From Candidatus Helarchaeota archaeon (GTDB taxonomy: Archaea > Asgardarchaeota > Lokiarchaeia > Helarchaeales > RDOG01), in the NCBI GenBank assembly GCA_019058315.1, contig JAHPZH010000002.1:939910-1003909 (forward strand): a stretch of DNA of 64,000 nt. Direction: 5' to 3'. A model generated the notes under the pieces. It saw only the letters and a list, made by a program, of their open reading frames with translations, did no database searches and had not been told where the DNA came from. Positions 8,938-17,787 of this stretch are shown piece by piece. Made by a program: the position numbers and the translations under genes. Every line of letters starts with the position of its first letter. Within the stretch, counting starts at the first letter, position 1.

Positions 8938-9879
8938 TTGGAATTTAAAGAAGCAAAAAAGATAGAAGCAGAAAAGATAGAAAAAAATTTTAGAAATGGT
9001 CCATTTCAAGAGTATAAAGATAAATGTAAGGATATTAAAGGAGAGTTTTCAATTGATGATGCGGGATTTGAGATTTTTCAGGGCCCAATTCTAAATTATA
9101 ATCCAATTATGATAATTGGTTTTAATCCCGGATATGGGAAGAAGGCAGGACCGGCTCAAAAAAACTTAGAACATAGAATATATTATAATATCCACTCTAT
9201 TTATGACACATTTTTAGAAAAGAGAATAAAAGGAGATTATACATATTTTGCTAGAAATCTAAGGAGATATTTTTGTTTTATTTTTCTAAATGAAGAACAA
9301 GCTAATTATAAACACACTTGTATTAATAGGCAATATTTGAAGGAGCGGAAAAGTCATGAAATTGATTCTTCTGCTCAATTTATGGATTATTGTATGAGCT
9401 GCCCACCTGTGGTTCAAAGTAGAAAATGGTTTAAATTAGAAAAAAATGAAATTTCCATACCATTTAAAATATTAGCAAGTGTTTTTGCTACTAACTTGAT
9501 TTTTTTTAAATCACCTGTTGAAGAGAGGCTCCATAATTTAGAGCTTGCCCTTCAATTAAGTCGCTCTATATTAATTGAATTAATAAATAAAGCAAACCCT
9601 AAACTAATAATAACATTCGGAAACGAAGTAGAAGATGAATTAGAGAAATTGCAAAAGGAGAAAAAAATTCGTGAAGACATCAAAATTTGTAGGTTGAATA
9701 ATCCTTCAACAGATAGAAGTGGAGAACTTACAGAACCAGATAACATCGAAAGACTTAAAAAATTGAGAAACTTCATCAAAGAACAGATCCAGAAATCTAG
9801 CGAATTTAGGCAAGAAATAGACTTCATTCTTTATAAAAATAAATTAGAGAAATTAGAGGAATTATTAAAAGTTAGTTGA
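8938..9879 (+). CDS. Uracil-DNA-glycosylase-superfamily-like protein (putative)
   Basis: A 313-residue soluble protein with a TTG start at 8938 behind an AGGAG site. The motif MIIGFNPGYG at about residues 57-66 resembles the first catalytic/uracil-pocket motif of the UDG superfamily (G-x-N-P-G). NPKLIITFGNEV at about 219-230 resembles the central strand, and RLNNPST at about 257-263 could correspond to the H-P-S motif, with Asn in place of His. An internal Cys/His-containing insert (CMSCPP and neighbours) is reminiscent of iron-sulfur or zinc sites in some archaeal UDGs. If the fold is right, it would act on damaged bases or be a catalytically altered nucleic-acid-binding relative. The assignment is by motif spacing only. 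It appears to be a single-gene unit. Confidence 0.5.
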   Translation: MEFKEAKKIEAEKIEKNFRNGPFQEYKDKCKDIKGEFSIDDAGFEIFQGPILNYNPIMIIGFNPGYGKKAGPAQKNLEHRIYYNIHSIYDTFLEKRIKGDYTYFARNLRRYFCFIFLNEEQANYKHTCINRQYLKERKSHEIDSSAQFMDYCMSCPPVVQSRKWFKLEKNEISIPFKILASVFATNLIFFKSPVEERLHNLELALQLSRSILIELINKANPKLIITFGNEVEDELEKLQKEKKIREDIKICRLNNPSTDRSGELTEPDNIERLKKLRNFIKEQIQKSSEFRQEIDFILYKNKLEKLEELLKVS

Positions 9880-9963
9880 CTTACTTAGCAATAAGTAGTC
9901 TTAAAATAAAAAGAGAAGGAAATTATTTTTGTATTTTAGATAAAAAAAAATTGCACAAATTAA

Positions 9964-10080
9964 GCTCTAACTCAAAGTAAAAAGTTGAGCTTGTCAGATT
10001 ATAAATAATTAAATGAAGAACTGGATATTTTAACTGAGAAATTCAAAGATGTTTATAAAAAGGTAAAGGGAAATAAGATA
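9964..10080 (+). pseudogene. Decayed C-terminal tail of a Ras-like GTPase paralogue
   Basis: The frame here reads ALTQSKKLSLSDYK, a TAA stop at 10006-10008, then LNEELDILTEKFKDVYKKVK. Laid against the C-terminal coiled coil of the GTPase at 46737-47396 (SLLKEKSLKLEDYQH then LKKELDDLSEKLEKI), it matches position by position with no gap, the stop replacing one residue. It is immediately followed, still in frame, by the intact GTPase gene starting at 10084. It looks like the 3' end of a second GTPase gene that once lay in tandem. The N-terminal part is gone. Confidence 0.55.
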
Positions 10081-10083
10081 AGT

Positions 10084-10734
10084 GTGAAGTTAAAATATAA
10101 AATAGCGTTGGTCGGAGATCCTAAAGTAGGAAAGAGTAACCTCCTTAATAGATATATTGACGGAATCTTTAACCCTCCCCCTTCACGAATAGGGGTAAAA
10201 TTTTATCAAAAGACTGTTCAAATTCCAGGAACAAATGAGGAGGCTCGATTTTTATTCTGGGAAATGATTAACAGAAGATTTCAAGGGATAATCGAGCAGC
10301 ATTTCAAGAGCACGAGTGGAGTCATATTAATTTTCGATACTACAAGAAGGGAAACATTTGATAACCTCACTTATTGGCATGATGAAATCAAAGGGCGCAT
10401 CAAAAATGTTGTTCCCGGGATTTTAATTGGGGCTAAAATGGATCTCGTGGACCAAAGAGTGGTATCAACTAAAGAAGCGCAAGAATATGCAGATAAAATT
10501 AAATATGCATACATTGAAACTTCTGCAAAAACAAATCATAACGTTACCAAAGCTTTTAATTTTATGATTAGGGAGCTTCTAATTCCTGAAAAAGCCAAGA
10601 TCGATGAACTTATTAATAAGATAAAGAAAATAGAGAAAGATGGATTAAAATTTACAGAAGAATTCAAAATATTAAAAAAAATTAAAGAATTAAAAAAATT
10701 TAAAGAAGGATTAAATAAGTTGTATGAAGATTAA
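10084..10734 (+). CDS. Ras-superfamily small GTPase with altered switch II
   Basis: The 216-residue protein carries the small-GTPase signatures: P-loop GDPKVGKS at 11-18, AKMD at 117-120 (G4, where N/TKxD is usual) and ETSAK at 145-149 (G5). The G3/switch II region reads FWEMINRRFQ at 58-67 where Ras and Rab proteins have WDTAGQ, so the DxxG aspartate is Glu60, the glycine is Asn and the catalytic Gln is displaced. After the G domain comes a lysine-rich helical tail of about 45 residues instead of a prenylation motif. The GTG start is supported by the fold beginning right after it. A decayed paralogue tail precedes it. GTP binding is likely; intrinsic hydrolysis by the usual mechanism is doubtful. 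Confidence 0.88.
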   Translation: MKLKYKIALVGDPKVGKSNLLNRYIDGIFNPPPSRIGVKFYQKTVQIPGTNEEARFLFWEMINRRFQGIIEQHFKSTSGVILIFDTTRRETFDNLTYWHDEIKGRIKNVVPGILIGAKMDLVDQRVVSTKEAQEYADKIKYAYIETSAKTNHNVTKAFNFMIRELLIPEKAKIDELINKIKKIEKDGLKFTEEFKILKKIKELKKFKEGLNKLYED

Positions 10735-10869
10735 AAAAAAATTTAGCTTGCATCATAGAACTAACAATTAATTTATACTTTTTTATGCCGTATTATATTG
10801 CAGGAGTTGTAGCAGATAATTTTAAGAAAATATCTGCTGAATTAAGAAAAGAATTGCTATTATGATAAT

Positions 10870-10898
10870 TATACCCAATTTCAGATTTAACTGCGATT
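10870..10898 (+). repeat. Dispersed 29-bp intergenic repeat, copy 2
   Basis: A near-consensus copy (one C-to-T change in the loop) placed between the convergent ends of the GTPase gene and the large gene on the other strand. Confidence 0.7.
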
Positions 10899-10918
10899 AT
10901 GTTACAAGATGGATAAAC

Positions 10919-13900
10919 TTATATGTTAAGGAAAATTTCATTAACTAAATTTTCGGTATCTTTAAAAATACCCACATTTCCAGCGAATTTCTCTAAATCA
11001 ACCTCAAATTCTTTTTCAAATTTTAATAACATCTCCTTTTGCCTCTCTATGATTAATTTGTTTGGCAATCCTGAGGTAATGAGTGCGATCACTGTATATT
11101 TTCCGTCTTGAATGCCTATTTCGAAATGTTGGTATGATAATTTTTGCATCCCTGTTTCTTTGGCTTCCGCACCTAATTCCATACCAAAACTTCGAATTGC
11201 TGTCAGAAATCCACCAATTAAATCAGAATCTAAGGCGGTTTCAGCGAAATTATAGTTATACATGTTCACTCCGCTTGATTTATTAATCAACATCAAAGCA
11301 AATAAGATCATTCTAGCATATTGTTCATTCATTTTATTTAATTGCCCTCTTAACTGGTTATTTCCTGTTTGGATATTTCTTTTTGTTTGCTCATCTGCTC
11401 CTGGAGATTCAAAATAATTTTTAGTATTACTCTCTAAAAGAATGATTATAGCGTCCATGCAAGTCAATATATCATATTGTAAATTTAGATATGTACGATT
11501 CCAAATTTCATCTTCTGTAATCTTTTCTAGATCAGCAATCCACTTATTAAATATCTCTGTAAATATTTTTGTGACTTGTAAATCAGGAAAATACGAATTT
11601 GATTTTATATGTAATTCTTTTAAAATCAGTAAAATATTATCAATTGGTGCTTTTTCTATACATAAATTATTCAATTCCGAAAGTCTTTGAGTAAATTCGA
11701 ATGCATTATAAACCTTGCTGGTTATTACATCCATGGTAGTAGAGATTTTTCTGGAATATTTAATTGCTAGATTAATAAGATTCTTAATATAGGCTAAAAA
11801 TCCGGTAGCTTGTTTTATATCTTCTAAATAAATATCAATTACAATATAGTCTTGTATTATAATAAGCTCAATAATTATGAGATCTCCACCAACCTTAGCC
11901 ACCCCTGAATATGTAATATGGAATTTTTCCTCTTCTTCTTCTACCTTTGTTACATCTAAAGATGAGATTTGCTCTTTTGCTATTCGATATGCATTAGGTT
12001 TAGTCAAACCTTCAAAATTTATTTCACTATGACTTCTCTGGAGTGTCTGCATTAAGGAAATTAAATTCGATGAACTAAGTTTTTTAGGTTGGACAAGGGG
12101 ACATTTAATTTGAACAACATTTGGGGTAATTTCCATAGAAATTAACTCACTTTTAGCTGTTTTGTAACTTACTTTTCCATGAATTCGTGATTTTCCACAA
12201 GTTAATGGGGTTAAGATGAAATCTGTTCCTATTGATTCTCCTGGTTCCAAGATATCAATAGTATTTATTGGTGTATCTATTTCATATTGCTGTTTTTTAA
12301 TTTCCAATGAAACTAAAATATCTCTTATTATTCTATCAGAGGTGTTTTCGACAACTATTTTATACCTAATAGCTCCTCCGACATAATCATAAGCTCTTCT
12401 TATTACAAGATCTTCTTTTAATATTTTAATAGGTTTTTTGGTTGGTTGAATAACCTTGATTTCTCCTTTTTGTTTCCTAGCTGCGTAAAGAACTATCGCA
12501 ACGATAACAACTGAGCCAATCATTATAATTAGAATAATGATAAAAATAATATCACTCTCAGGAAAGAAAAAAAGAGGTAATGATTTCGGAGGGTCGGATC
12601 TAGGAGGCTCATCTTCTGAAACTAACTCTATATAAGCCGAACTCTCTATATATATTATTTCCCAATCACTTCCCCACTCGCCATTTGTATCATCATCCCA
12701 TACTACATGAATATTTCCATTTTCATCTGTAATAATGCAAGGATTCTTACTATCTCCATCATTCCATCCAATAAAATCCGAAATGCAAGTGGCATTAGAC
12801 CACCCTGCAGTTGTATAATTTATATACATAATTTCCCAGTCAGTTCCCCACTCTCCAGTTGTCCAATCCTGCCAAACGACATGAATGTTATCGTCATTAT
12901 CCGCAGCGATGCTTGGATAATTGCTCTCATTGTTATTCCAACCATATATATCTGAAATACAAGATACATTCGACCAACCCATAGATGTATAATTAGCATA
13001 CATAATTTCAGTGTCCGTCCCCCATTCACCATTTGTATCATCCTGCCAAACAACATGTAAATTTCCGTCAACATCTGTGATAATTCTGGAAAAATTACTA
13101 TAAGCATCATTCCAATCCCATATTCCTCCATATCCATCTGAAATTACGGTTACATTTGACCAACCTTTCGCAGTATAATTCACATACATTATTTCTTGAT
13201 CTATTCCCCATTGACCATTTGTTTCATCCTGCCAAACTACATGAATATTACCATTATTATCAATTGCGATCGAAGGATCTGAACTCTCGCCAGTATTCCA
13301 CCCCCAAACTCCCCCATATCCATCTGAAATCACAGTTGCATTCGACCAACCCTCAGCAGCTGTATAATTCGCATACATGATCTCAATATCAGATCCCCAC
13401 TCCCCAATTGTCCAATCATCCCAAGTCACATGAATATTACCGTTATCATCAACGGCAATACTAGAGTGATAACTATTACCATCATTCCATCCGGTGTAAT
13501 CGTCCGAAATTACCGTTGCATTTGACCAACCTTCAGCTGTATAATTAGCATACATAATTTCAACATCTGTTCCCCAAGCACCTACAGTTTCATCGTGCCA
13601 AACAACGTGGACATTTCCAAATTTGTCCGTAGTGATGCTCGGTTCACAACTAGCTTTATCATTCCATCCTAAATAATCATCAGAAATGATGGTCACGTTT
13701 GACCAGCCTGTAGTCATAGTATAATTAACATACATAATTTCTGAATCAGTTCCCCAAGATCCATTCGTATTATCTTGCCAGACGACGTGAATAATGCCAT
13801 TACTATCTGCGGCAACGCTTGAACAACAGCTAGTACCACTGTTCCAACCCCAAAACTCTTTATAACCATCCGAAATTACGGTTGCACTTTTCCATGTGTT

Positions 13901-15385
13901 AGTTAAATTATTTCTTATCCGTTGTATATAAATATCGTAATCTGAATTTCTATAATCATTCCAGCTTACTATTGCTCCTCCCATTTGGTCGCTAACAATA
14001 CTTGGAGCATAAAGGGAAACTCGTTCAGTACATACTGGAATTCCATCAGCTGTGAAATTGACTTGTCCTTCTCCATTAACTTGTTGTAAAAAAATAGATG
14101 TGTTAGTATATCTCTGATCTCCCCAAGTAATAAAAGCTCCCCCATTTTGGTCTGAACAGATTCGAGGGTAAAATTGAGTTGAACTCTCATTACAAATCAA
14201 AATCCCATTTGTAGTCCAATTTATTGTCCCAGTGGAATTTATACGTTGTGCATAGATATCAAAATCACCAAATCTATTATCATACCAACAAATAATAGCC
14301 CCTTCATAACTATCATCACAAATTCTAGGAGAATATTGGCTATTTCCATAACTACATATAAGAGTTCCATTATTATTCCATTTTATATAACCCGTTGAAT
14401 TAATTTTTTGTGTATAAATATCCTTAATCGAATCTCTAAAATCAAGCCAACTGAATATTGCACCTCCATTTTTATCGCTGCATATGTCAACACTGTATTG
14501 ATCTTCAAATTCTGTACAAATTTCCACTCCATTATCTTTCCATAACATAAATCCACTAGAATTAATCCTCTGGGCATATAAATCTTTGCCAGCTACAAGC
14601 CCATTTCTATTATCTTCCCAGACAATAATTGCTCCCCCATCCCCATCTTCGACTATTTTAGGAAGAGCATGATAACTAATATTACATATCGCAGTGCCAT
14701 TGTCAAGCCATTGAGTATATCCGCTGGAATTAATTCTTTGCGCATAAATGCCAGGGGGTCCATCTCTCTCATCTGCCCAAGTTATGATGGCACCTCCCTC
14801 TCCATCGCTACAAATAGAAGGTATCTGCTGGTGTAAAGCTAGGTTACAAATAGGAGTCCCATTTGGTATCCATTGAATATTACCCCTTGAATCAATCTTT
14901 TGTGCATAAATATCGTCACTTCCTGTCCTATTATCTTGCCATGTAATAATTGCACCTCTATTGCCATCACTGACGATTTTAGGGAGGCTCTGATATGCAT
15001 CTGAAGTACATATTGGTTTTCCATCAAGTGTCCATAAAAGAACTCCTCCCGCACTTATTCTCTGAGCATAAATATTGGAATCTGAGGCACTAACTCTATC
15101 ATCCCGCCAAGTAACTATTGCTCCTCCTACTCCATCTGGACATAGAGCGGAATCCATTTGATTATTAATTTCAGTGCAAATAGGCGTTCCGTTATTATAC
15201 CACTTTATTTTATATATTGTTGAAAGAAATTCCAATTTTTTATCATTTGGAATAGAAATACCGTTTTTACCAGGATTATAAATTGGTAAGGGTGAATTTA
15301 CTGATGAAATAAATAAAAAGAACGGGATAAATACCAAAATTATTAAAATAAAAAAATACCACTTTGGGAGATCTTTTTTTTTCAT
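10919..15385 (-). CDS. Giant receptor-like protein: two propeller repeat arrays, membrane helix, cytoplasmic longin-like end
   Basis: A 1488-residue type I-like membrane protein. An N-terminal signal/anchor segment (about 9-29) is followed by eight repeats of about 48 residues of the type C-N/T...QxxPxICSD-GGAIITWxDNR-YAQRINSSG. Seven longer repeats follow, with GWND...NGNIHVVWQD...WGTDxEIMYANYT. The counts, eight and seven, suit two beta-propellers. A hydrophobic helix (about 945-970) then leads to a cytoplasmic part: an Ig-like CARDB segment, a helical region, and a C-terminal domain (LIGGFLTAIRSFGMELGAEA, then YTVIALITSG) resembling the roadblock/longin-like ends of other proteins here. 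This architecture suggests a surface receptor that signals inward. The ligand and pathway are unknown. Confidence 0.85.
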   Translation of the reverse strand: MKKKDLPKWYFFILIILVFIPFFLFISSVNSPLPIYNPGKNGISIPNDKKLEFLSTIYKIKWYNNGTPICTEINNQMDSALCPDGVGGAIVTWRDDRVSASDSNIYAQRISAGGVLLWTLDGKPICTSDAYQSLPKIVSDGNRGAIITWQDNRTGSDDIYAQKIDSRGNIQWIPNGTPICNLALHQQIPSICSDGEGGAIITWADERDGPPGIYAQRINSSGYTQWLDNGTAICNISYHALPKIVEDGDGGAIIVWEDNRNGLVAGKDLYAQRINSSGFMLWKDNGVEICTEFEDQYSVDICSDKNGGAIFSWLDFRDSIKDIYTQKINSTGYIKWNNNGTLICSYGNSQYSPRICDDSYEGAIICWYDNRFGDFDIYAQRINSTGTINWTTNGILICNESSTQFYPRICSDQNGGAFITWGDQRYTNTSIFLQQVNGEGQVNFTADGIPVCTERVSLYAPSIVSDQMGGAIVSWNDYRNSDYDIYIQRIRNNLTNTWKSATVISDGYKEFWGWNSGTSCCSSVAADSNGIIHVVWQDNTNGSWGTDSEIMYVNYTMTTGWSNVTIISDDYLGWNDKASCEPSITTDKFGNVHVVWHDETVGAWGTDVEIMYANYTAEGWSNATVISDDYTGWNDGNSYHSSIAVDDNGNIHVTWDDWTIGEWGSDIEIMYANYTAAEGWSNATVISDGYGGVWGWNTGESSDPSIAIDNNGNIHVVWQDETNGQWGIDQEIMYVNYTAKGWSNVTVISDGYGGIWDWNDAYSNFSRIITDVDGNLHVVWQDDTNGEWGTDTEIMYANYTSMGWSNVSCISDIYGWNNNESNYPSIAADNDDNIHVVWQDWTTGEWGTDWEIMYINYTTAGWSNATCISDFIGWNDGDSKNPCIITDENGNIHVVWDDDTNGEWGSDWEIIYIESSAYIELVSEDEPPRSDPPKSLPLFFFPESDIIFIIILIIMIGSVVIVAIVLYAARKQKGEIKVIQPTKKPIKILKEDLVIRRAYDYVGGAIRYKIVVENTSDRIIRDILVSLEIKKQQYEIDTPINTIDILEPGESIGTDFILTPLTCGKSRIHGKVSYKTAKSELISMEITPNVVQIKCPLVQPKKLSSSNLISLMQTLQRSHSEINFEGLTKPNAYRIAKEQISSLDVTKVEEEEEKFHITYSGVAKVGGDLIIIELIIIQDYIVIDIYLEDIKQATGFLAYIKNLINLAIKYSRKISTTMDVITSKVYNAFEFTQRLSELNNLCIEKAPIDNILLILKELHIKSNSYFPDLQVTKIFTEIFNKWIADLEKITEDEIWNRTYLNLQYDILTCMDAIIILLESNTKNYFESPGADEQTKRNIQTGNNQLRGQLNKMNEQYARMILFALMLINKSSGVNMYNYNFAETALDSDLIGGFLTAIRSFGMELGAEAKETGMQKLSYQHFEIGIQDGKYTVIALITSGLPNKLIIERQKEMLLKFEKEFEVDLEKFAGNVGIFKDTENLVNEIFLNI

Positions 15386-15757
15386 TATAATTCACTAAAA
15401 TTTTTAAATTTTTATGTTAAAATTACTAATTACTACGAATTAATGTCATTTGAAATGAATATATTTTTTAAAAATCACATACAATAAGAATATATATTTG
15501 ATTTTAGAGGTAAGTCAATTTTTTCTAAACTCTTTTCTATTTGTCAAAGTCTCCTTTTTTTTCTATTTCTTCCATAATTATTACCTCAAATTATGGAATA
15601 TTGACTTCTTTAAAACTAATCTTTTCCTTTTTTACCTAAAGAATTGCAGAATGCCCCTGCCTTCAGCGGGGGATGCAAGCAACAACGAAGTCAAAATTAT
15701 TTTAGTTATCAATTAGTCTTTAGTGGTTTAAATAGATTGAACAAGCTAGAGTAGGTG
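15386..15757. other. AT-rich gene-free region in front of the tnpB fragment
   Basis: No convincing gene was found here. A frame of 72 codons at 15498-15716 is made mostly of Phe, Leu and Tyr codons from AT-rich DNA and looks spurious. The only clear structure is the GC-rich hairpin at 15654-15671. Confidence 0.5.
15654..15671 (+). repeat. GC-rich hairpin near a tnpB remnant (possible insertion-sequence end)
   Basis: CCCC-t-GC, loop CTTCA, then GCGGGG form a stem of six pairs with one bulged T, striking in 30% GC surroundings. Hairpins of this kind mark the ends and guide-RNA scaffold of IS200/IS605 elements. Here it lies about 90 bases before the tnpB fragment, so it could be one end of that element or the right end of a neighbour that has been lost. 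Confidence 0.45.
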
Positions 15758-16138
15758 ATGAAGAAATATAGGGCAATCAAGGTAAGGTTGTATCCCAATA
15801 GAGAAGAGAGAGCATTATTAGATCAGACCTTTGGCTGTTGTCGATTCATCTATAATAAGATGTTGGAGGAGAGGATTAGGGTGTATAAGGAGTTAAAGGA
15901 GGATAAGGATACTCTTTATGCCCATAAATATAAAACAGAGAGGGAGTATAAAGGACAGTTTCCGTTTTTAAAGGATGTTGATGCAAAAGCATTGCAATCT
16001 GAGTGGAGACATCTAAAATCAGCCTATGACAATTTCTTCAGGAATTTTAAGAAGGGTATAAAGAAGGGGTTTCCGAGATTTAAGTCTAAGAAGTCTAAGC
16101 AGTCCTATACAACATTTAATAGTAATAACAACTTGTAA
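15758..16138 (+). pseudogene. tnpB: N-terminal fragment of an IS200/IS605 TnpB (IS1341-type)
   Basis: The 126 codons read MKKYRAIKVRLYPNREE..., FGCCRFIYNKMLEERI and SEWRHLKSAYDNFFRNFKKG, then a PRFKSKKSKQSYTTF ending. This is the conserved N-terminal part of TnpB, the RNA-guided nuclease relative of Cas12. Full proteins have about 370-430 residues; here the sequence stops at 16138, before the RuvC and zinc-finger parts, so it cannot be functional. A GGTGATG overlap provides the ribosome site for the ATG at 15758; a GTG lies one codon earlier. No tnpA is nearby. The break point coincides with the start of a methyltransferase fragment, showing that a deletion or recombination joined the two. 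Confidence 0.85.
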
Positions 16139-16139
16139 A

Positions 16140-16379
16140 ATGGACATCAATGATAATAGCATCGATATAATCATATGTTTCGATGTGTTTCATGCCTTCG
16201 GAGCGAAAGAAGAAAGTATCTTAAAAGAATTTAGCCGAGTATTAAACAAAAATGGGTTTTTGTTAATAAATGACCATCATTACAAAGAGGATGAACTAGT
16301 ATCTAAAGTTTTGAGCCATAAAATCTTTGCTTTGAAAAGGAAAAAAGAAGACTTTTATTTTTTTTTAACTAATGACTAA
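16140..16379 (+). pseudogene. C-terminal fragment of a class I SAM-dependent methyltransferase
   Basis: The 79 codons read DNSIDIIICFDVFHAFG, then ILKEFSRVLNKNGFLLIND, the second half of a Methyltransf_11-type domain (strand 4 with the D-x-I-x-x motif, then the RVLxxGG/NGxLL helix-turn-strand). The SAM-binding first half is missing, and the sequence begins exactly where the tnpB fragment ends. The ATG at 16140 is probably an internal methionine of the former gene. The frame stays open a few codons upstream into the tnpB fragment. It is best read as a 5'-truncated relic; expression as a small protein cannot be excluded. Confidence 0.65.
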
Positions 16380-16457
16380 TATGGACAATACATCGTTGCT
16401 GGAAAGCGAAAAGAAATATTGTAATTCTGAATTATTGTGTGTCTATAGAATTAATTC

Positions 16458-16486
16458 TATACCCAATTTCAGACTTAACTGCGATT
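16458..16486 (+). repeat. Dispersed 29-bp intergenic repeat, copy 3
   Basis: A copy identical to copy 1 across the whole 29 bases, located between the methyltransferase fragment and the next gene. Confidence 0.7.
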
Positions 16487-16603
16487 AGATTAATTTAAAA
16501 GACCTATCTTAAAAATATTAACTTATTATAAAAAATATTTTACTTGAAGTTGATATAAAGATAAGAGATAACAAAGAATTTTAGAATTTATGAAGGTGAT
16601 GTT

Positions 16604-17707
16604 ATGATCCCTCTTTTCCCGATAAACTCGATATTTATGGTTTTGGGGCTCATCTCAGTCTTTTCATCAGCAATTGCTGCAATTTTAACCTTGCATCAAT
16701 TTATGTTGACTAAAAATCGTTTAAATCTTTATACCTCATTAGGATGGATATTTTGGCTATTTTTTCTTTTAACCTTTACATTATCTGGTTATTTTTCAAT
16801 TTTCAACCAAGATATTGCGATTATTTTAATGCAAATAAGTATGACTATATCTGTTGCTATAACATTTAGTATGACATTAGCCTTTGATACCATGTCCCGG
16901 GAATCTGCAGATCCCATTAAATTAATCATAATTTCTTTTGTTTCCGCAGCACTTATCATATTTAGTATGACTCCGGGTTCATTGCATTATGAATTTTCTT
17001 CTGGGGTAATATTTTTTTATTGTAATGAGGTATTTATTTTATCATTTTTTATTTTAATGGGGTTTTTATCTTATATACACATTTTTTATAATGCAAAAAT
17101 TCTTTGGGTTGCTCCTAATAACTTAAAATTTCCAGCATTCATGGAGCTCCTAGGTGTGATATTCCTTGCACCAGGGGCATTAATAACACTAGTACTTGGC
17201 ACTAATTTAATTATTTCTGGGATTTCTTTTTTATTTATAGGGTTAGGTACTCTCCCGGTTGCGATAGTATTTGCTAAGTATTCGAAACTGTCCTACATAC
17301 TTCCTTTCAAGGCTTTACGTTTAACGATCATCGAGACTAATAGTGGAATTGCAATCTTCAATCATGTGTGGAATAAATTGGATGATTTGGTGGATGAGCA
17401 GCTTTTTTCAGGCATGTTGCAGGCTATATCTCAAATTTTAAATGAATCTCTTAAAAGGGGAAACGTACAAGAGATAAGGATGGATCGAGCCGTCTTATTC
17501 GTGAAAAGGCTCCCTTCCAATCCCATAGCATGTATTCTGGCTTCCACAAAATCGTCGAGTTCTCTTCAACATGCTTTGGATTCTTTTTCCGATCACTTCA
17601 GCAAAGATTTTGCTCTTTTTTTTGATAATCCACACATGATAGATAACTTCGATAGTGCCAAAAAACTTGTGGAGATCTATTTTCCATTCATCCCTGAGTA
17701 TGATTGA
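16604..17707 (+). CDS. Seven-helix membrane protein with C-terminal roadblock/longin-like domain (A)
   Basis: The 367-residue protein has about seven hydrophobic helices in its first 225 residues, with short loops. A cytoplasmic domain follows at about 230-367. That domain starts with PFKALRLTIIETNSGIAIF, continues with LFSGMLQAISQILNESLKRG, then a strand pair around VQEIRMDRAVLFVKR and IACILASTKS, and ends in a helix and FPFIPEYD. The same order (short strands, LFSGM/LISSGL helix, strand pair, long helix) recurs at the C-termini of the genes at 21012 and 47491 and in other proteins here. The pattern resembles the roadblock/longin superfamily, known partners of small GTPases. The start is fixed by a strong GAAGGTGA site before ATG. 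It is probably a receptor or membrane platform; the ligand is unknown. Confidence 0.8.
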   Translation: MIPLFPINSIFMVLGLISVFSSAIAAILTLHQFMLTKNRLNLYTSLGWIFWLFFLLTFTLSGYFSIFNQDIAIILMQISMTISVAITFSMTLAFDTMSRESADPIKLIIISFVSAALIIFSMTPGSLHYEFSSGVIFFYCNEVFILSFFILMGFLSYIHIFYNAKILWVAPNNLKFPAFMELLGVIFLAPGALITLVLGTNLIISGISFLFIGLGTLPVAIVFAKYSKLSYILPFKALRLTIIETNSGIAIFNHVWNKLDDLVDEQLFSGMLQAISQILNESLKRGNVQEIRMDRAVLFVKRLPSNPIACILASTKSSSSLQHALDSFSDHFSKDFALFFDNPHMIDNFDSAKKLVEIYFPFIPEYD

Positions 17708-17719
17708 GATTTGTATTAT

Positions 17720-17748
17720 TATATCTAATTTCAGACTTAACTGCGATT
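17720..17748 (+). repeat. Dispersed 29-bp intergenic repeat, copy 4
   Basis: It lies 12 bases after the stop codon of the preceding gene. The left end is changed (ATATCTAATT), while the right half ACTTAACTGCGATTAT is intact. Confidence 0.65.
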
Positions 17749-17787
17749 ATAAGACTATGAATATTAAAAAAAGGGATAATTATAAGA

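Noticed and set aside
9962..9992. An inverted repeat (AAGCTC-t-AACT and AGTT-GAGCTT) considered as a terminator hairpin
   Set aside because: It lies within codons matching the GTPase tail and is not followed by a T-run, so it is probably incidental.
12707..13380. Several plus- and minus-strand frames of 70-105 codons inside the giant receptor gene
   Set aside because: They are shadows of the repeat array in other frames; the main frame has the clear periodic protein repeats.
15498..15716. A 72-codon plus-strand frame in front of the tnpB fragment
   Set aside because: It consists largely of Phe, Leu, Tyr and Asn codons expected from AT-rich DNA, runs through the GC-rich hairpin and resembles no protein.
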